DNA of 64,000 nucleotides from Bolinopsis microptera (GCF_026151205.1 NC_087072.1:8985669-9049668), one strand, 5' to 3'; counted from the stretch's first letter, positions 16,640 through 30,816 are shown. Program-made: numbers and translations. Notes: generated from the sequence alone by a model not told the origin.

Positions 16640-17480
16640 CCAAAGAATTACTGAATACTGCGTTTGAGTTTTGAGAAAACGTTAATGCTTTATTTCGGAC
16701 AATTTAATTTTACGCCTCAAGGGCTCATATTGCTATCAGACTGAGATTTAATAATATTAAACTTACGGACTATAAGTATAAAGACTTCACACCATGACAT
16801 AATCTGAAATTTTTACTTTTATTTTTGGTGATTGTTTGTTTCAGCCTTTAAAATGTCTAAGTATTTTCTAAATTATTTACTGAATACTTTTTGGCTATGA
16901 AGTTTTCCTATAATCTTTATCCGTATAAATATTGATAATGAAACGAAACTTTAGGACAAAGTAACCGAAAATATCATTCATTAGCACTTTCCCGAAATAT
17001 TTCTTATCTAAGATTAAAATAAGGTCTGACAATTCCCATTAAGTTTAGATAAAATCATTAATAACCAAAAAAATTAAATCACCATTCAAAATTGAATACA
17101 AACATTGTCACTTCGTTGTCCAAAATCATTTTAGATTGCGACATTCATACATAAATTGCTGACAAAAATCAATAAATTAACCAATTTACTCAAATATAAC
17201 TTGATTATCAAAAGAATGGTAAGGAATCTTTTACCTTTTTACTGAAGCCACTCATCAATCTTAATTAAAAATCAAGCAAATCACATTAATTACTTTAAAG
17301 TAATTAATTACTTTAAAGTAATGAAAAACGTGTATTCACATTCATAGAGAATCAAACCTGATTTTGAAGAATCATTAGGTCATCCTACTTAGCATGCAAA
17401 GAAAAAGGGATTACTGAAAGCTAAAAATATTTTACAAATGTATTACATCCAAAAATAGTAAAATACCCAGAAATTAAAAA
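16640..17480. other. Shared 3' flank between TYMP and the SLC35-like gene
   Basis: AT-rich, non-coding. AATAAA occurs at about 17170 and a TACTTTAAAGTAATTAATTA palindrome near 17290-17323. It probably holds both 3' UTRs. Confidence 0.5.
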
Positions 17481-19970
17481 TCAATCATCCTGGTTTTTGA
17501 GAATGGTATATTTCCCCACCTTAGGCGAGTCTGTACTGTTAATGGGAAGGATTTTGTGACTTTTGTCATCGCCACGAGGCACAATAATGACAGTTAACAT
17601 GGAAGCCATAATCAGCGCACATCCAGATAAGGACCATCTGTTTGGATAGAGCTTGAATATCGTGACTTGGAACAGGAAGGGTAGGACTATGTCAAAATAT
17701 TTAAGTAAGGACGCTTTTGCTGGTTTTCCGTACCTAGATATTTGATGTGTTAAAATACTAAATATTAGATTAAGTTATTATTTTTCACTGTTCGAAACGA
17801 CACGTGTCATCAATGGATCATTTACATTTACAAACGGAGTATAATTGTTCCCAATTCTACACATCAATGACTAGTCCGACCCACCAGTGGCCAGTATGTA
17901 CCAGTATACAAAAGAGATAATAAAAAATTATTACAATTATTATGTAAGAATTATTATTAGATTCGTGTTTATATAGAAAACATTTTCTGCAGAATGGACA
18001 GGGAAAGTAACTTACATATTGAGGCACTTTCCTTGTACCATCAAGATTCAAGAATGAATCGGACCGAAAATTTTCTAAGACGAAATTGTTTTCAAAATTT
18101 TTCTGGAAACTACTTTTATTTATGTTTCATCATTCATGCTACCCTGATCATTTTGAGCCGTAAATACTTTTTGGTCCGTATCTACATTCGGAAGGCTGTG
18201 GATGTGATTGGTTCCATATACTTATAAAGAACGTAATATTTGGCCCTCGGGTTTAACTTTAAAGGAAGATGCGCAAATTTGGTCTTCAGATTTAAGGAAA
18301 AATGCGCAATTTGTCGCGGCAAACGTCAAAAATCGCGATTTTTCGCGGAGAATGGGTGAAATCGCGATTCCGCACGTGTCAAAATCTAGCCTATTATTAG
18401 ATATTTAATCTCTTGGAAATGCTTGTATTTTAATCCTCACCTCATAGCAGTGCACACACAGAGTTGCTGCAGGAAGTAGAAGCTCGACATAAGCAGCATA
18501 AACAGGAAGTTCTGAAATTACGAAGTTGTATAACTTAGACGTGAAATTTGTTAATCGAAATCAATCTGGATTAAACAGAAACCTATAAATTGGTTAATCA
18601 AACACTTCCACACATTTCTTCTTATTCCAATGAGAGAAAACAGGAAGAAACACTAACCGAGCTTGTGGGAATACCAACAAATTCCCTCTTGGAAACCCCC
18701 TCTCCGCTTGCGGACAGTGCAATGTAAGTGTTGATGAGAGTAAGGGCTGTGAGACCCATTGAAGACAAATAAAGGACTATCACGTGAACAGAGGTGGAAT
18801 TACTTGTAACACTGACCGCTACATACTTAGCTGCCTTGAAGAAACCTCTCGTCAGAGCAGCTGCTATTGCTAAGTAGAATATTGGCGTTCTGGCCGGGCC
18901 ATGATCGCTGCTTCCGAAGAGGAAATCTGGCTGTGCCACGAAGATAACCCCACCAGTGGCCACAAGAAGGGAGGCAAAGTCTGAAATTTGGAGCTGTTCT
19001 TTGAGGAAGAAGGACGAGAGGAGTACTGTGAATACTGGTGCTGTGGTTAGGAGAAGGGTGGCTTCACCAATCGGCAACTGTCTGAAACATCATCAATATC
19101 AGAATTTAGGTGATAAATAACACCAGAGACCGTCATTCCACTTTTGGTTTTTCCAGGTGGTTTGTGACTTAACTGTTAACGAAGAAAAAAAAATCCGCAC
19201 TCTTGCTGCACAACATTTTTAAAGCAGGTGCGGGATCGCAGTATAGTTGCAAAATATAATCACACCTTATATGTTCCATAAGTTGCCTCTGCAAAGTTAT
19301 GACCCGTTACCTTAGTGCGAAGACAGTGCAGGAAGCGGTGATAGTTCCGAACAGGGCAGAGAGGAGGAGTTGTTTGTCTTTCCAGGCAGTCAGCGCTAGA
19401 CGGGGCTGGGCGGTGAACTGGTTGTAGAATATGCAGGTCAAGGTGCACAGGAAGAACCTCCACCAAAGTATTTCTGTTACCGGCACATCGTCGATAAAAT
19501 CTGAGGATTTGGTAAGTTTATAATTCCCAAGATCTTTATTAACAACTGTAATCCTAATTCTTATATCTCTACTGATTATCAATTCGCTGATATATTTTTA
19601 CTTTGTCACTTGCGTACCAGTACCAGGTCATAAATGCGAAATAAAATATTTCGAATGATCGAGGTAAAAAATAGTAGTGAATGATAGTTTTTTAAACGGA
19701 TCATAAAATACAATTCATTTGCACCATGGTGCTACAGTTACGTTAACCAGACAGTTACGTGAACCAGACATGTGAACAAGGAGTTCAGAGAGAAGAAAAA
19801 ATATGTTTGAAATGATACTGACCTGTGAACAAGGAGCTCAGGGAGAAAAAGGAGCAGGAGAGGATAATAATACTGCAACACTTTGCATCCTGCGACATCA
19901 GCGGCCGCGACTTCTCCATCCCAGCAGCGTTTTTAGCTCGATCACCCAGATCTTTTAGCTTCTCAAACAT
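17481..19970 (-). CDS. SLC35G/EamA-type drug/metabolite superfamily transporter
   Basis: Five exons join in frame on the minus strand: 19970-19823, 19500-19311, 19081-18658, 18511-18441 and 17733-17481, giving 361 residues with about ten hydrophobic segments. The cytosolic N-terminus (MFEKLKDLGDRAKN...) precedes the first membrane segment. Exons 2-3 form the first EamA repeat: ILWWRFFLCTL, TASCTVFALRQLPIGEATLL and the PVFTVLLSSFFLKEQL motif typical of EamA proteins. Exons 4-5 form the second: LCVCTAMRYGKPAKASLL, then LKYFDIVLPFLFQV and a final hydrophobic helix before a charged tail. The family sits in plasma, Golgi or endosomal membranes; the best-known members carry nucleotide-sugars, but substrates of the SLC35G/F branch are mostly undefined, so I assign none. 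Convergent with TYMP. The exon 1 donor region has a diverged duplicate 53 bp downstream. Confidence 0.85.
19771..19851 (-). repeat. Diverged duplication of SLC35-like exon 1 end
   Basis: The last 28 bases of exon 1 (plus strand 19824-19851, TGTGAACAAGGAGCTCAGGG) recur at 19771-19798 in the intron (TGTGAACAAGGAGTTCAGAG), 53 bp away. In the intron copy the donor reads ACATGT, so it is probably inactive. Confidence 0.75.
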
Positions 19971-20795
19971 AGCCCCGTTCTCGAATCCAAAGTGACATCT
20001 TAGAAAAAGTTCCGCTGAACTGCCATATCCAGCTACGTTATGTTTTTTATTAGGTTGTCCGGAGTATTAAAGCATTAATTGAACAAAGCGTATTAGGAAG
20101 AAAAAAAACGAATGCTACGACTAACGAGCCGAGCCAGAGTGTGAAGAATGAAGATGTTTGTTTTGGGCATAAGAAATGGGGTTGGTTGAAAATATGAAGT
20201 CGATAAGGTCCAATCAAATCATGACAAACTGTTTAGAGCAGACATGAAAAACTCAATAAAATTCATAAGGCTGTCTATTTCTTCAGCTGATAGTTGGTAC
20301 AAGAGCACGTGTTAATTGACCGGACTGGAATAAAATCAGCCATTTGTTTAGCTAATTAGACTGAGGGGAAAAATTGTCTAAAACAAGTTTAGTAACTTAA
20401 CTCTTACAGTAATTCTGAGACCTGAGTATTGACTGCTGTATTCAAACCCGAAAACAACAAAACATGGTGATGTTTACAAAGTCACTCTAAAAATAACTAA
20501 AATTTCACATGTCCGACCTAGAATATCGACCTTTACTGTTACATAGTCATACGTCAAAGTGAAAGAAGATCGACCGTCCACTGTTTGAGTGCTTCTGTAT
20601 ACCCTGAAGCTTAGATTACATGAAGTATTTAGTTGGCTTGCCCGCCGTATTACGAAACGCTGAATACTTTGGAACACTATAGACATCAATTTAGTGGTAT
20701 GTGTTACCAAATTTAGCAATAAGTAACTATTGCCTATTGGATTTGGAGTCAGAGGAATAGCTCAAATAGAAAATGTGGATTTAACCGGCGAACGT
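19971..20795. other. Intergenic upstream of the SLC35-like gene
   Basis: No exon or clear promoter motif is seen. An open frame at 20474-20719 (-) has no splice or family support. Confidence 0.4.
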
Positions 20796-20871
20796 ACTGT
20801 AGTGCGACATGTAGTGCGACATGTATACGACATATAATACGTGTGACATGTACTGCGACATGTACTGCAAC
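20796..20871. repeat. Degenerate TGTAGTGCGACATG tandem repeat, copy 1
   Basis: Several degenerate units of TACTGTAGTGCGACATG lie end to end, next to the Harbinger-like element. A related array lies at 27408-27530. Confidence 0.7.
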
Positions 20872-20885
20872 AATGTAAAAGTTAA

Positions 20886-22172
20886 CCTGTGGACCCCAGG
20901 CCCAGGCTTTAATGTTCAAAAACATAAAAATTCGGCGGAATGACAGGCTGAGCGCCGCCCAGTAATGACAATGTAATTGTGAATCGTTTTAAAATTTAAC
21001 CACAAAATTTATTTAAAAGAGTAGAGAATATTAATGAATTTGTGACGATTGCGCTTATCAATTGGAATTTAATTTTATACGGTAAAGTAAGTGGATTTGC
21101 GGACAACTTTAACTTTAAGTAATAAGTTTAACCAGAGAATACTTTAACCAAAGAATTGATTAGAATATCCTATCATTAGATCTCGTAGAGTCTACTTTTA
21201 GTAAAACCATAATCTTAGTAGGAGTAGCACCAAAAACTAATCTAGTAATATAACTTAAACTATAATCTAGTAATATAACCAAATTATTAAGAATGCATTC
21301 GATAATGATAATAATCGAATATAACCGATGAATTTTTTCCGCGCTAAATGATCAAATAATGGAAGTAGCGTAGCCTACTGCCAATATTGTACCAGAATCT
21401 GGGATATTAATTTTACAGTTACAACTACAACTACAAGGGCTATGCTTTGGGCTGCGCGTCCATTTGGAGCTTTCAGAATCTATTCGGATTCGCCTCTTTA
21501 AAATAATTTTTATAATGAACCTATTATATTACTATTAGTTGAAACGGACTGATAGCATTATTAACCTTCATTTGCAATTTTCGTTCACATCACATTATTT
21601 TAAAGTATCGCCAACAAGGAAGCTTAAAGACATTTAATTTAAAAAGTAATACTTATCAGACATCATCACGCCGTTGTTACGTAAAATAAACAAAAGCAGT
21701 ATTGCTATTAGCACATATAATTTTGAATTGTACCGTACGCAACGTAAAAGTAAGAAACTTCAAAAGTAATCTGTGGGGTTTCTTTATTTCGTCGAATAAA
21801 ATGATAGTACTGAGTCGTGACCAGTGCAAACACCAAAATCCTTATAATTGGAAATAGATCAACGGCAATAAAACAAAAAAAACCCGAAAGCGTTATACGA
21901 CTACGAGAGTTTAGAGTTGATGAAAAAAGCTATCAACAAAGTGTGCTCCTTTATCAAAAAAGAATCTTCAGCATGAAACTTATTGCGAAAAATAAATGTA
22001 ACTCTGGGTAGAACTATGCAGGTGTAGTGAGGAGATGGGGGTGTAGTGACTATTGAGGTTTGATTAGTCAACTATAAGTATAGTCGACTTTGAGGAAGTT
22101 TAAACACGATTTAGTTTACTGGGCGGTGCTCAGCCTGTCATTCCGCCGAGCATTATAGCTGGGGTCCACAGG
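20886..22172. mobile_element. PIF/Harbinger-like non-autonomous element
   Basis: A 1287-bp element with terminal inverted repeats CCTGTGGACCCCAG and its complement, flanked by the 3-bp repeat TAA (20883-20885 and 22173-22175). Inside each end a second inverted block matches (CGGAATGACAGGCTGAGC with complement GCTCAGCCTGTCATTCCG). The middle is AT-rich and has no transposase frame. The 3-bp TWA duplication is characteristic of PIF/Harbinger. A diverged fragment of the sub-terminal block recurs near 27180 (CTCAGCCTGTCAATCCGCC). Confidence 0.82.
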
Positions 22173-22175
22173 TAA

Positions 22176-24183
22176 GAAGTAGTGAATTATAGCTATCAGA
22201 CAACCATGTAAAAGCTTAAGTTCTTCTAGCTATTTCCAAAAACGAAATCTGATCCAAACTATTGCACTAATGCCGGTGTGGTACTTAAGTACACGATTAA
22301 TCGTTGGCCACTAGCCCCATATTCTTATATTTAGTATGCAATGAGGCAGACATCTAAGTGATAGTATTTGAATATATGATTCGATGCGGTCGAGGTGCAC
22401 TAGTAGTAGTTCGTTACATCTGATAATATGCAGAAAATGTTGCGGCTTTTCTCAATCATCTAAAACATTTTACACCAGTACAACTACATAGCATTGGTGT
22501 ACTATATCGTAAAGGGTTGAGAACAAACATGTACAGCCCTCTCTTCGCCGAGTTATTTGAAAATTATTTTTGTTTCATAGTAGTTCCGACTTCCGAGACT
22601 TCGAAATTAGAATAGTATAGAAAACGCTACGTAGTTTGTAGTTGTTAAGAAAGAAATAAATCCATTTATACTTTATACTACGAATCCCTATCACAATGCT
22701 GGCAAGCATTACCGTCGCCCTTATATTCGCAATACTATTTACCCCCTATACTAGTATATCCCCTTTATTGTTTTCCAGGCATTAAGACTCATCGAAAGTA
22801 GTTCAGCAGGCATATTTAAGTTCAAAACATTCTAATTCAATGTTAAAGATGACAGGAATAAGAAATAGTTATGTGGAGGTTTTTAAGAAATTTGCGCAAA
22901 ATACGCGCCAGCATGTTATACGAAATTAGGTAAAAAACCCAAAATCGCCATATTCAGGTGCCTTAAAAACCATGTTAAAATTGAGTTAGAGATATGAAAC
23001 TTTGCAGGGCGTCTAGACGTTGTCCAAATCGACTGTAAAAAAAAATTCATGTTTCAGGAGTATCGGGAAGTGAGTTTTCTGGAACCCCTGTTTTACAACA
23101 GATTGTCGTGAAGTATATATATATATATATATTATGATTGGCTACTGGGACACGTCATACACACGGTTGGATTGTTAATATATATATATATATATATATA
23201 GACGCTTTTGCAGTCAATTATAGCCTACATTCAAGTGTCCGTAGATTCAAAAGGATAAAAGATACAGTCATTTTGAACCACAGGTCTTGAAAATAATCGT
23301 TTACAATCCAGTTTCCATTATATCAAAAAATAATTTAACGTCATCATCATCACTTGATGACGTCATCAAGTTAAGTGTTTTTAAAACTTGGTTTTTAACA
23401 AAATAACAACTTTTCAAATCGATTTTAAACCATTAAGGAGTAATTTTATTCAAAATCTGAGGACATTTTTATCTTAGATAATTGTTCAAGCATTCTGAAA
23501 ATCTACCGGAAAATTTTCCTACCTTGCTCCTTCATAAAGATATTCGCTATTGAAGTTAGTGCTTTTTTGAAGAATAATTTTATAAAAATACAAAAGTTGT
23601 GAATTAGTATTCTCTGGTGTTGGGCTATCCCTTGGGTTGTGGAGCTCGATTGTGCTTCCTAAAGGTCTAAATTGTGTTATAGGCTAGTTTTAAAGTTAAA
23701 AATCGAAAAGTTGCACACGTGGGGACACGCCCAAATTGATAGAAAATTGCTAAAATTACTGAAAATTGCTGTTTTCACCATTTTTATCAACTTTGGAGTC
23801 CCGTTGTGATCCAAGTTCTATATGAAATCTTTTGAAACTTTGCATGCTTATTAAATTATATATAAAATACTGCTATGCAAAAATTTACGGTGATTCAATA
23901 TTGTATGCGCACGCAACGTCCGCTCAAAGTTTGCACGTGCGAAAGGTGAGAATTTTGCTCATTCGTGATTTCGAATAAATTCTGCTTTCCCGCGATATTT
24001 AAATGGAATTATATATGAATTTAATGCCAACTTGAATGAGTAAAAAGTGCCATATTTAGTCAGGTAAAATTTCGAAATCGATGAAATTACCTCCTAATTA
24101 TTAATATAAATATTAATGAAGTTATGAGTTTACATTTCGGCTTTGTAAATTATCCTGACATTATAATCAAAAAGAGATGATAT
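22176..24183. other. Intergenic, repeat-derived
   Basis: No coding exon seen. It contains two (TA)n tracts (about 23116-23133 and 23180-23200) bracketing TATGATTGGCTACTGGGACA, and a TGATGACGTCATCA palindrome near 23353. Confidence 0.5.
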
Positions 24184-24519
24184 TTGACCAAAACCCATAA
24201 TCATGGGTAGAGTGTACCGCTGCCAGTGTCTCTCTTTTCCAAACAAAAGGAAATGATATTAATTTGAATAACCGTCCGCAAATGCAAATTGATACCGAGA
24301 ATGAAATCGGTCGCTCGCTTTTTCCATTCGATCACGGCTTACGAATTGTAATTGGTAATAAAGCTTATTGATTAGAAAAAGCGAGCGACCGATTTCATTC
24401 TCGGTATCAATTTGCATTTGCGGACGGTTATTCAAATTAATATCATTTCCTTTTGTTTGGAAAAGAGAGACACTGGCAGCGGTACACTCTACCCATGATT
24501 ATGGGTTTTGGTCAAATTA
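24184..24519. mobile_element. 336-bp foldback MITE
   Basis: Near-perfect inverted arms of about 155 bp start TTTGACCAAAACCCATAATC and end with its complement, separated by a short AT-rich loop around 24340-24365. There is no coding capacity. The target duplication is not certain (possibly TA). Confidence 0.88.
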
Positions 24520-27500
24520 GTATTACTGTTATTTGTTAGTCAGTTTGCATTAATGGGAAAGTAGATGTCTGGCACAACTCTTAAAAGAATAATACTGAGA
24601 GTGTCAGTAAATACGAAATCTTCCGGCAGCACAGCTTGCCTATCTATTTCTAAGTAATGGTTTGATCGAGTAAAATTAAAATCTGGCGAACAGATTGCAT
24701 CTTGAGCTACAAAGATTAAAGCCCTACAATGAATCATGACCTTGGAACCACGACATATCCTTAAAAGCTGGGACAAAACGCGAACATCTCAAATTTACTA
24801 CCAATAAGAAAATAGCCTCGCCTCAAACGTCCACTCTTAGTCTTTGTCAACAGCAGACAAAAGAATGGACTTAAAGACACTGGGCGTGAAGGGAGTGAAC
24901 AAAAACTAGTGTAAGTGTAACAAATGGTTAAACTGCTAAAGTTAAAATTTTAACCCAGAGAGGGCGGTGACTTTTCATTATTTGATGGTCATAAAGAACG
25001 TATGAGAATATGACAAAAGCTACGATTGAAACATGTGTCTACCTCATGAGATTGATAGAGCAGTAAAGAATATCCACCTTCAAACTGTAGTATTAAATAA
25101 TATACGTCATAGCATAATGACGTTCGACAGTAAACCTAAACAAATAGCACACTTTTTTTACAAAGAAAGAAAACTTGGTGTCCTTCAAAGGAACGGAGTT
25201 TGCATTTTATTTCTATAGAACTGACCGCACCTTCAGGCATATCCATCATCTAGGCAGCAGCTAAGCTGGCCGTTCAGATTGCCACGATCGCAGTAAAAAT
25301 ACGCAGTCACAAATTTTAGAGAGAGTAATATAAATGGGAGTTACTGCACACAGCTTACAAGTAGAGCTGAGAGCAAGAAACCAGTGCGGCTATTAACTAG
25401 AAAATTAGTTCAGGGACAGCTGTACGGCTGATAACTGTACTGCTGCCAGAGAGGGAGAGAGAGGGAGGGGGACCCGGGACATCATGATCATTGGTGTTGT
25501 CATGTGTTCTGACATGAGAAAATGACGTGCTGAAATCAATCTGTGAGTCTGTTTGATCTGTAATTTAACAACAAAATACATCCGGTTATGGCTAGAACAG
25601 AAGATCTATCAGATTTTCGTGTCGTGCTTCTTTTATTGCTGATAAATTTCTTGAAAGTGGATAAAGGAATCCGCACGGACACGACTTTACAGTTACCGGG
25701 ATGCAAATGAGTGAGCGTATTTGCTCTTCATCGAGAAATGAGACGCAACGTTACACTTACATGCTTTACAGCCAGGTTTTGGATTGACTTAACTAGTCAA
25801 CCATTTAAACCAAGTTGAAATATTCCAATCTCAGTCCCAATACACATTTGTAATAGATTTGGAGTGTTGTAATTAGTTTTAAACTGCTGCCTTGAAGATG
25901 GTACAATGTACATGCTCCTTGAGTCATTAGTGTACCGCACTGTGCACGTGTGTTCAATTCCTATTCCAGTATACTAGACAAGAGATCAAATTGTTGAGCA
26001 GTAGTACTAGTACTGCTCCTTCGTGGAAATAATTGCAGATTTGTTCAGATGGTTCAGCACCGCTGAATCTGGAGTACTGCCCCTGGCACATCTATCTATT
26101 ATCTATTATTACCGGGTACTATTTTCTAGTCAACAAGATTCTTCCTAAGTTTTGTTACGTGATTAGAAGTTTGAGCCGAAATTTTGGGCCACGCAATTTA
26201 TCACGGCTCCAAGTTTTCCGTCCGTGTTATGTACTTTTGTGACCCTTATAACATAATTGTTAGGTACCTATAACTATGAGGACTTAACGGTTAAGAAATT
26301 ATCAGGTTAAATATTAGGTGCATAAGATATTTACAGGGTTAGATTAAAATAGTCAGCGCGTACATAATCGTTACGAATCTCATAGAAAGTAACAGGGAGA
26401 CAGGGTAATTTTGTTTTATAGACGGCCTCGCTAAACTACGTGTCCCAGGATTGAGATTCGATTGTGTTAGGTTCTTTACTCTCCTGTATCGAGCGAAGTT
26501 CCGTGCTGGTCTCCATTTTATGAAACTACTACGATCATAAGATAAGTAAATGAATTTTATGTGGGTTCAAAACAAGCATCAACATGATAACTATAATTAT
26601 AAACTATTTACTTTCTTAGTGCTTACCAACTAAGTGCGTCCTAACTATGTGCTTACCACTTACGTATTCGAAGGGTGAGAAAGGATTCAAAATATTAAGT
26701 GATTTCACATCGTCTGACCGAATTCTATGAGAAATGCAAAAAATTAATAACTTGGTTAACACTAACATGAAATGAATATTGATTCTACGGAGGGTACGTA
26801 ACACAAAGAACGAAAAGAACACAGTGCCTCTTGAAGTACAGTGGCTAATATAATTTTCTTTAAAAGTTATTATATGTGAGAACAAGATGTATCACTTAGC
26901 TGAGAAACAAAGAGACAACTAATTAGTAATTCAATACATGTGGGGCACAGTGCTCTTGTCCAGTTACTGTTTGCTGGGACTTAATCGTGAGTTCTGGAAC
27001 AATGGAGACTTAGTTTTACTGAGCGATATTTAAAACAAAGAATTCCAATGGTTCTCCGGATGAAGTCTTTTTTTATAAGTTAATTGTCGTACTGAAAACA
27101 TTGGAAGAGTATGTACATATATCAAGAAGTGGTAACCATAGAGACAGGGTTTCAAAAACCCAACCGAAGAGCGGATCTTACTCAGCCTGTCAATCCGCCA
27201 TTATATATCAACCGGTGTGTTTATAATTATAAACACAAAATCCTGAGGTCCCCATGTAATACGGATAGCAAAGGTAATTGCAACCAAGATGTAATCCAGT
27301 TTGAGTTAAGTCCTTAACTGCAAAACAATATAAGTTTAGATCAGCGATCAGAAGAATAATTATAATATTGAAAGACGTATTAATATTATCTATAAACAAT
27401 ACGGTTCACGTACTGTAGTGCGACACGTACTCTAGTGCGACACGTACCCTAGTGCGAAACCTCCAAGATCGACTCTGTCGCACTACAGTGCGCTACCTGG

Positions 27501-29227
27501 ACTGTAGCGTGACACGAACTAAAGTGCGACAAAACAATTTACACATTCAATAAAAATGTGACTTAAAACAATTACAATAACATTGTAACATTGATGGTTG
27601 ATCTTCATGAGGGACAAATATATGACACGTTTTTGTAATAATTATATGTTGAAAAATGTCGCGTGTTTATTCACCTGACTCAGCTGCACCCGCAAGAAAA
27701 GTGGCTTAAGAGACTGGTTCTGTGTAATCGATATCTTTATGTTACGTTTCTAACAATTCTCATGCGAGGATTCGTACATAATGTTGTTGCTTGTTCGGAT
27801 CGGTGAATCACGGACTGAAAAGTGAAACAAATTCTTCCATATAACTATACAAATGGTCGACACTCAATCACCTGGTTACTGCACATTTTGAGGATATTTC
27901 ACACTAATGGGGTAAGAACACGTATTAAACCTTATATAATATATTCCTGCTTGCACTATAATAGGAAAAAGTAGTTTATAGTAAATTAGTGCGTGGTGCA
28001 GAACAGAGCATTGATGACGAAGTAGTCTATGGTAAACTAGTACGTGGTGCGTAGTTTCTATCCGGACAGCTGGTCAGAGACCAAAGAATCAGCGCCAAAT
28101 AAACTAAAATAGTACTTGAGTGAGGGTACGATCATCAAAATCGACGAACGAAATACCAACAAAATCGGGAAACTAGTAACTTTGACTAATGGATAGCAAC
28201 TTTGAAAAATGTTACAGCCGTTATTGTTGCAAAACCTGTGCTGTAAACTAAACTGTTCCTTAGCATCTGATGGTAAGCTACATAGCAGAGGCTTATTAAA
28301 CTCAATGTGGTAACTGTTCTGCAATGCGACAAATAAAAGTTATTTGAGAGCTTTTGAAAATGGAGATTAGCGGGTCACGTGACACGATCAGTCTCAAACA
28401 GCCGGTTGTTGTGGGGACCGAATCAACGGAATCGTTTGTTTTAGTTATCTTTTTATGCAGCTGAAATAAAAACATTGTGGACTACTATTGAAGACCTACC
28501 ATCGAGAATTTATATATTTTATTTACCTGAAGTGAAAACACGCTGTTATAATAAAGTGACTGAAACTAACTAGAATTATAGTATCTTATTATATTGAGAA
28601 ACTATTTATTGAGGACAATATCCACCCAAATTTAACTTGAGAGTCCAAACTTGGATAGAGATGCTCCTGTTTGGGGGGGGGGGGGGGGGGGGGGGAAGGG
28701 GGGGCTTCTTTAGATGAGAAAACCTGTTAGACTTAGTAAGTAAATCACTAATAGTAATACATAACATGTCCCTTCGTTCATCATGATACCTGCAATGAAC
28801 TTATTACTGATAAGGTTTCAGGAAAGCCTAAGTTAGATAGGGTCAGTGTCACTTCATTACGGAATTCAATTAATGCTCCGTTTCTTTTAGAATGTTCGAG
28901 TAACGAGTTTTATTGGGATTAATAACGAACATAATTATAACACAATAATATTTTCCGGGAATTATTTCCTCGAAAAGTCGAGGACACTGGTAACCGATAA
29001 TTAAAATTTTCGCAAGGGCTGCAACCATGTAATAGTATATGACTATGAGGACAGATTGAGAGTCACCTCAGACTGGCTCATGGCGGGAAGTTTCAAAACA
29101 AATAACAGTTGCGCACTATATATTACACACTATATTGTATCAGCGCACGTCACTCACATTACACATTGTTTCATCCAGAACTTCTCAAGGACAAAAGAAA
29201 ATCGCGGCACGATTATTTAGGCCAAAA
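24520..29227. other. Long region without a recognised gene
   Basis: Scattered short frames only. Notable contents are the TGTAGTGCGACA array at 27408-27530, a Harbinger-like fragment near 27180, and a G run of about 22 bases at 28673-28695. The frame at 24540-24776 (-) is 78 codons with no splice context. Confidence 0.5.
27408..27530. repeat. Degenerate TGTAGTGCGACACG tandem repeat, copy 2
   Basis: Units of TACTGTAGTGCGACACG are arranged partly inverted (GTCGCACTACAGTGCG at about 27478-27493), so part of the array can fold back. Related to 20796-20871. Confidence 0.7.
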
Positions 29228-29273
29228 ATGGCGGCGCCGCGACAAGCCAAACTAGGCGAATTCGCGGCGAAAG
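29228..29273 (+). CDS. Possible first coding exon (MAAPRQAKL...)
   Basis: A GC-rich island in AT-rich DNA holds an ATG in strong context (AAAATGG), 15 codons (MAAPRQAKLGEFAAK) and a GTAAAG donor. The CpG-rich start looks like a real 5' exon, but no following exon was found before the elements at 30.8 kb. Confidence 0.25.
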
Positions 29274-30812
29274 GTAAAGTATTTGCAGAGCTAAGTTAGA
29301 ATTAGATGTCATATATTCGTTAACAAGCTCGTTAGTCTAGTTAGATTAGGGAGCGATAGGCGCACCAGGCAAAACAATAGCATCTGCATCTATATTAATA
29401 ATCTCAATAAATACGTGTGTGTGCGGCGCGGGTAATTTACGATTTATAATCAAGAACACGGTAAGAGGTACGTGGCTGGTTTTTCCGGTATATGGCTGAC
29501 AAAACTCTGACGAAGTCCAAGAGCCTAAGTTTTTTTAATTGGCCGGTGGTAAAATGTTCAATTTTGTGACCAAAATGTGATACTAAATAGTGTCTCACGT
29601 TGTCTCCCTCTCTCCTAGTCCTAGTCCTACTATTATATATATTATACTCACTATACTATTTACTCTCTATACTATGTATTACTAAACCGCCTTACTGTTT
29701 TCCAGGCATTAAGACTCATTGAAAGTTGTACTTCAGTAGGTTTATTTTTAGCTCAAAACATTCAATATCAAAGATGACAGGAATAAGAAATTATCTTGTC
29801 AGGAGTACGGACACGGTTAAACCGTGGTAAAAATACCAACTTATCAAACGTTTGCAATCCACGAAAAGAGAAAAAGCTATAATATATGTATATATTTAGA
29901 AAGATGTGATCATGTCACTGTATTGAGAAAGTGGTCACGTCTGAGATAGTGACCATGTATGATACAATAGACTATTATAATATAGTCGGGAATAGTGAGC
30001 AAAGGATTCCCAATATAGACATATTTATTTGTTTTAAAGGGAGTGGTTCTCGACTCTCGTATCAAGGAAAGTGAGAAGAACTTGATAAAATCATGCTCTG
30101 AGAGTCAAACTAGGGTCGATCATTACCCAACATAGACAAGAAATAGTCACAACATTGAATAGGAACAGTACTGGATAACATCACCATTCACCTGTTGGTG
30201 GCTCAGGACCTGGTTATTGGTTACAGAGGTCCTCTTGACATACAGAAGTGAGCTAATTGCGACATGAACCAAGCTAAGTAGAGCTACAGCTGCGGAATCA
30301 ACCCAGTACCGAACAATTTCACCTTTTGTCCGATTAACAATATTCATCAGACAATAGGTCAAACAAACCGGCTCAGTGTAAAGGTGCAAACCTTGTGTTT
30401 AATCGTAAAATTCATTATAGGTAGTGGTACATATATATTATATTTATACTTATCCACTATACATGAATATTGAATGATACGTCAAAATAAGGTCAAACTT
30501 GCTATTTCACAAGCGAAAATATTCACACGTGATAATATAGATGTAAGCCATGCACATTTTCAAAAAAGTGGAGACTGTTCTAAATGGTATGGCAACCTAA
30601 TACTATTACTAGGCGAAGGCGGTGCTACTGACAAATACATAGTCAAGTTATACACGATTACGAAATTACAAGAAGCAGAAGACGTTTCAATTTCCGTATC
30701 AATAACATATTGGTTGCAATTCACCAATATCAAATCGTTATTTAATTTGATGAAAGAAGTTTTGTAAAGGATTTTTAAAGCAATTTGATCATATGCTCCC
30801 TTGATCCTAACG
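29274..30812. other. Region without a recognised gene
   Basis: Open frames at 30147-30389 (-) and 30474-30767 (+) lack splice signals or family features. Confidence 0.4.
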
Positions 30813-30816
30813 TTAA

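Noticed and set aside
24540-24776. 78-codon minus-strand frame beside a MITE
   Set aside because: No splice signals, no signal or domain motif; expected by chance in this much DNA.
30147-30767. Frames of 80 (-) and 97 (+) codons
   Set aside because: No recognisable domain, no phase-matched neighbouring exon.
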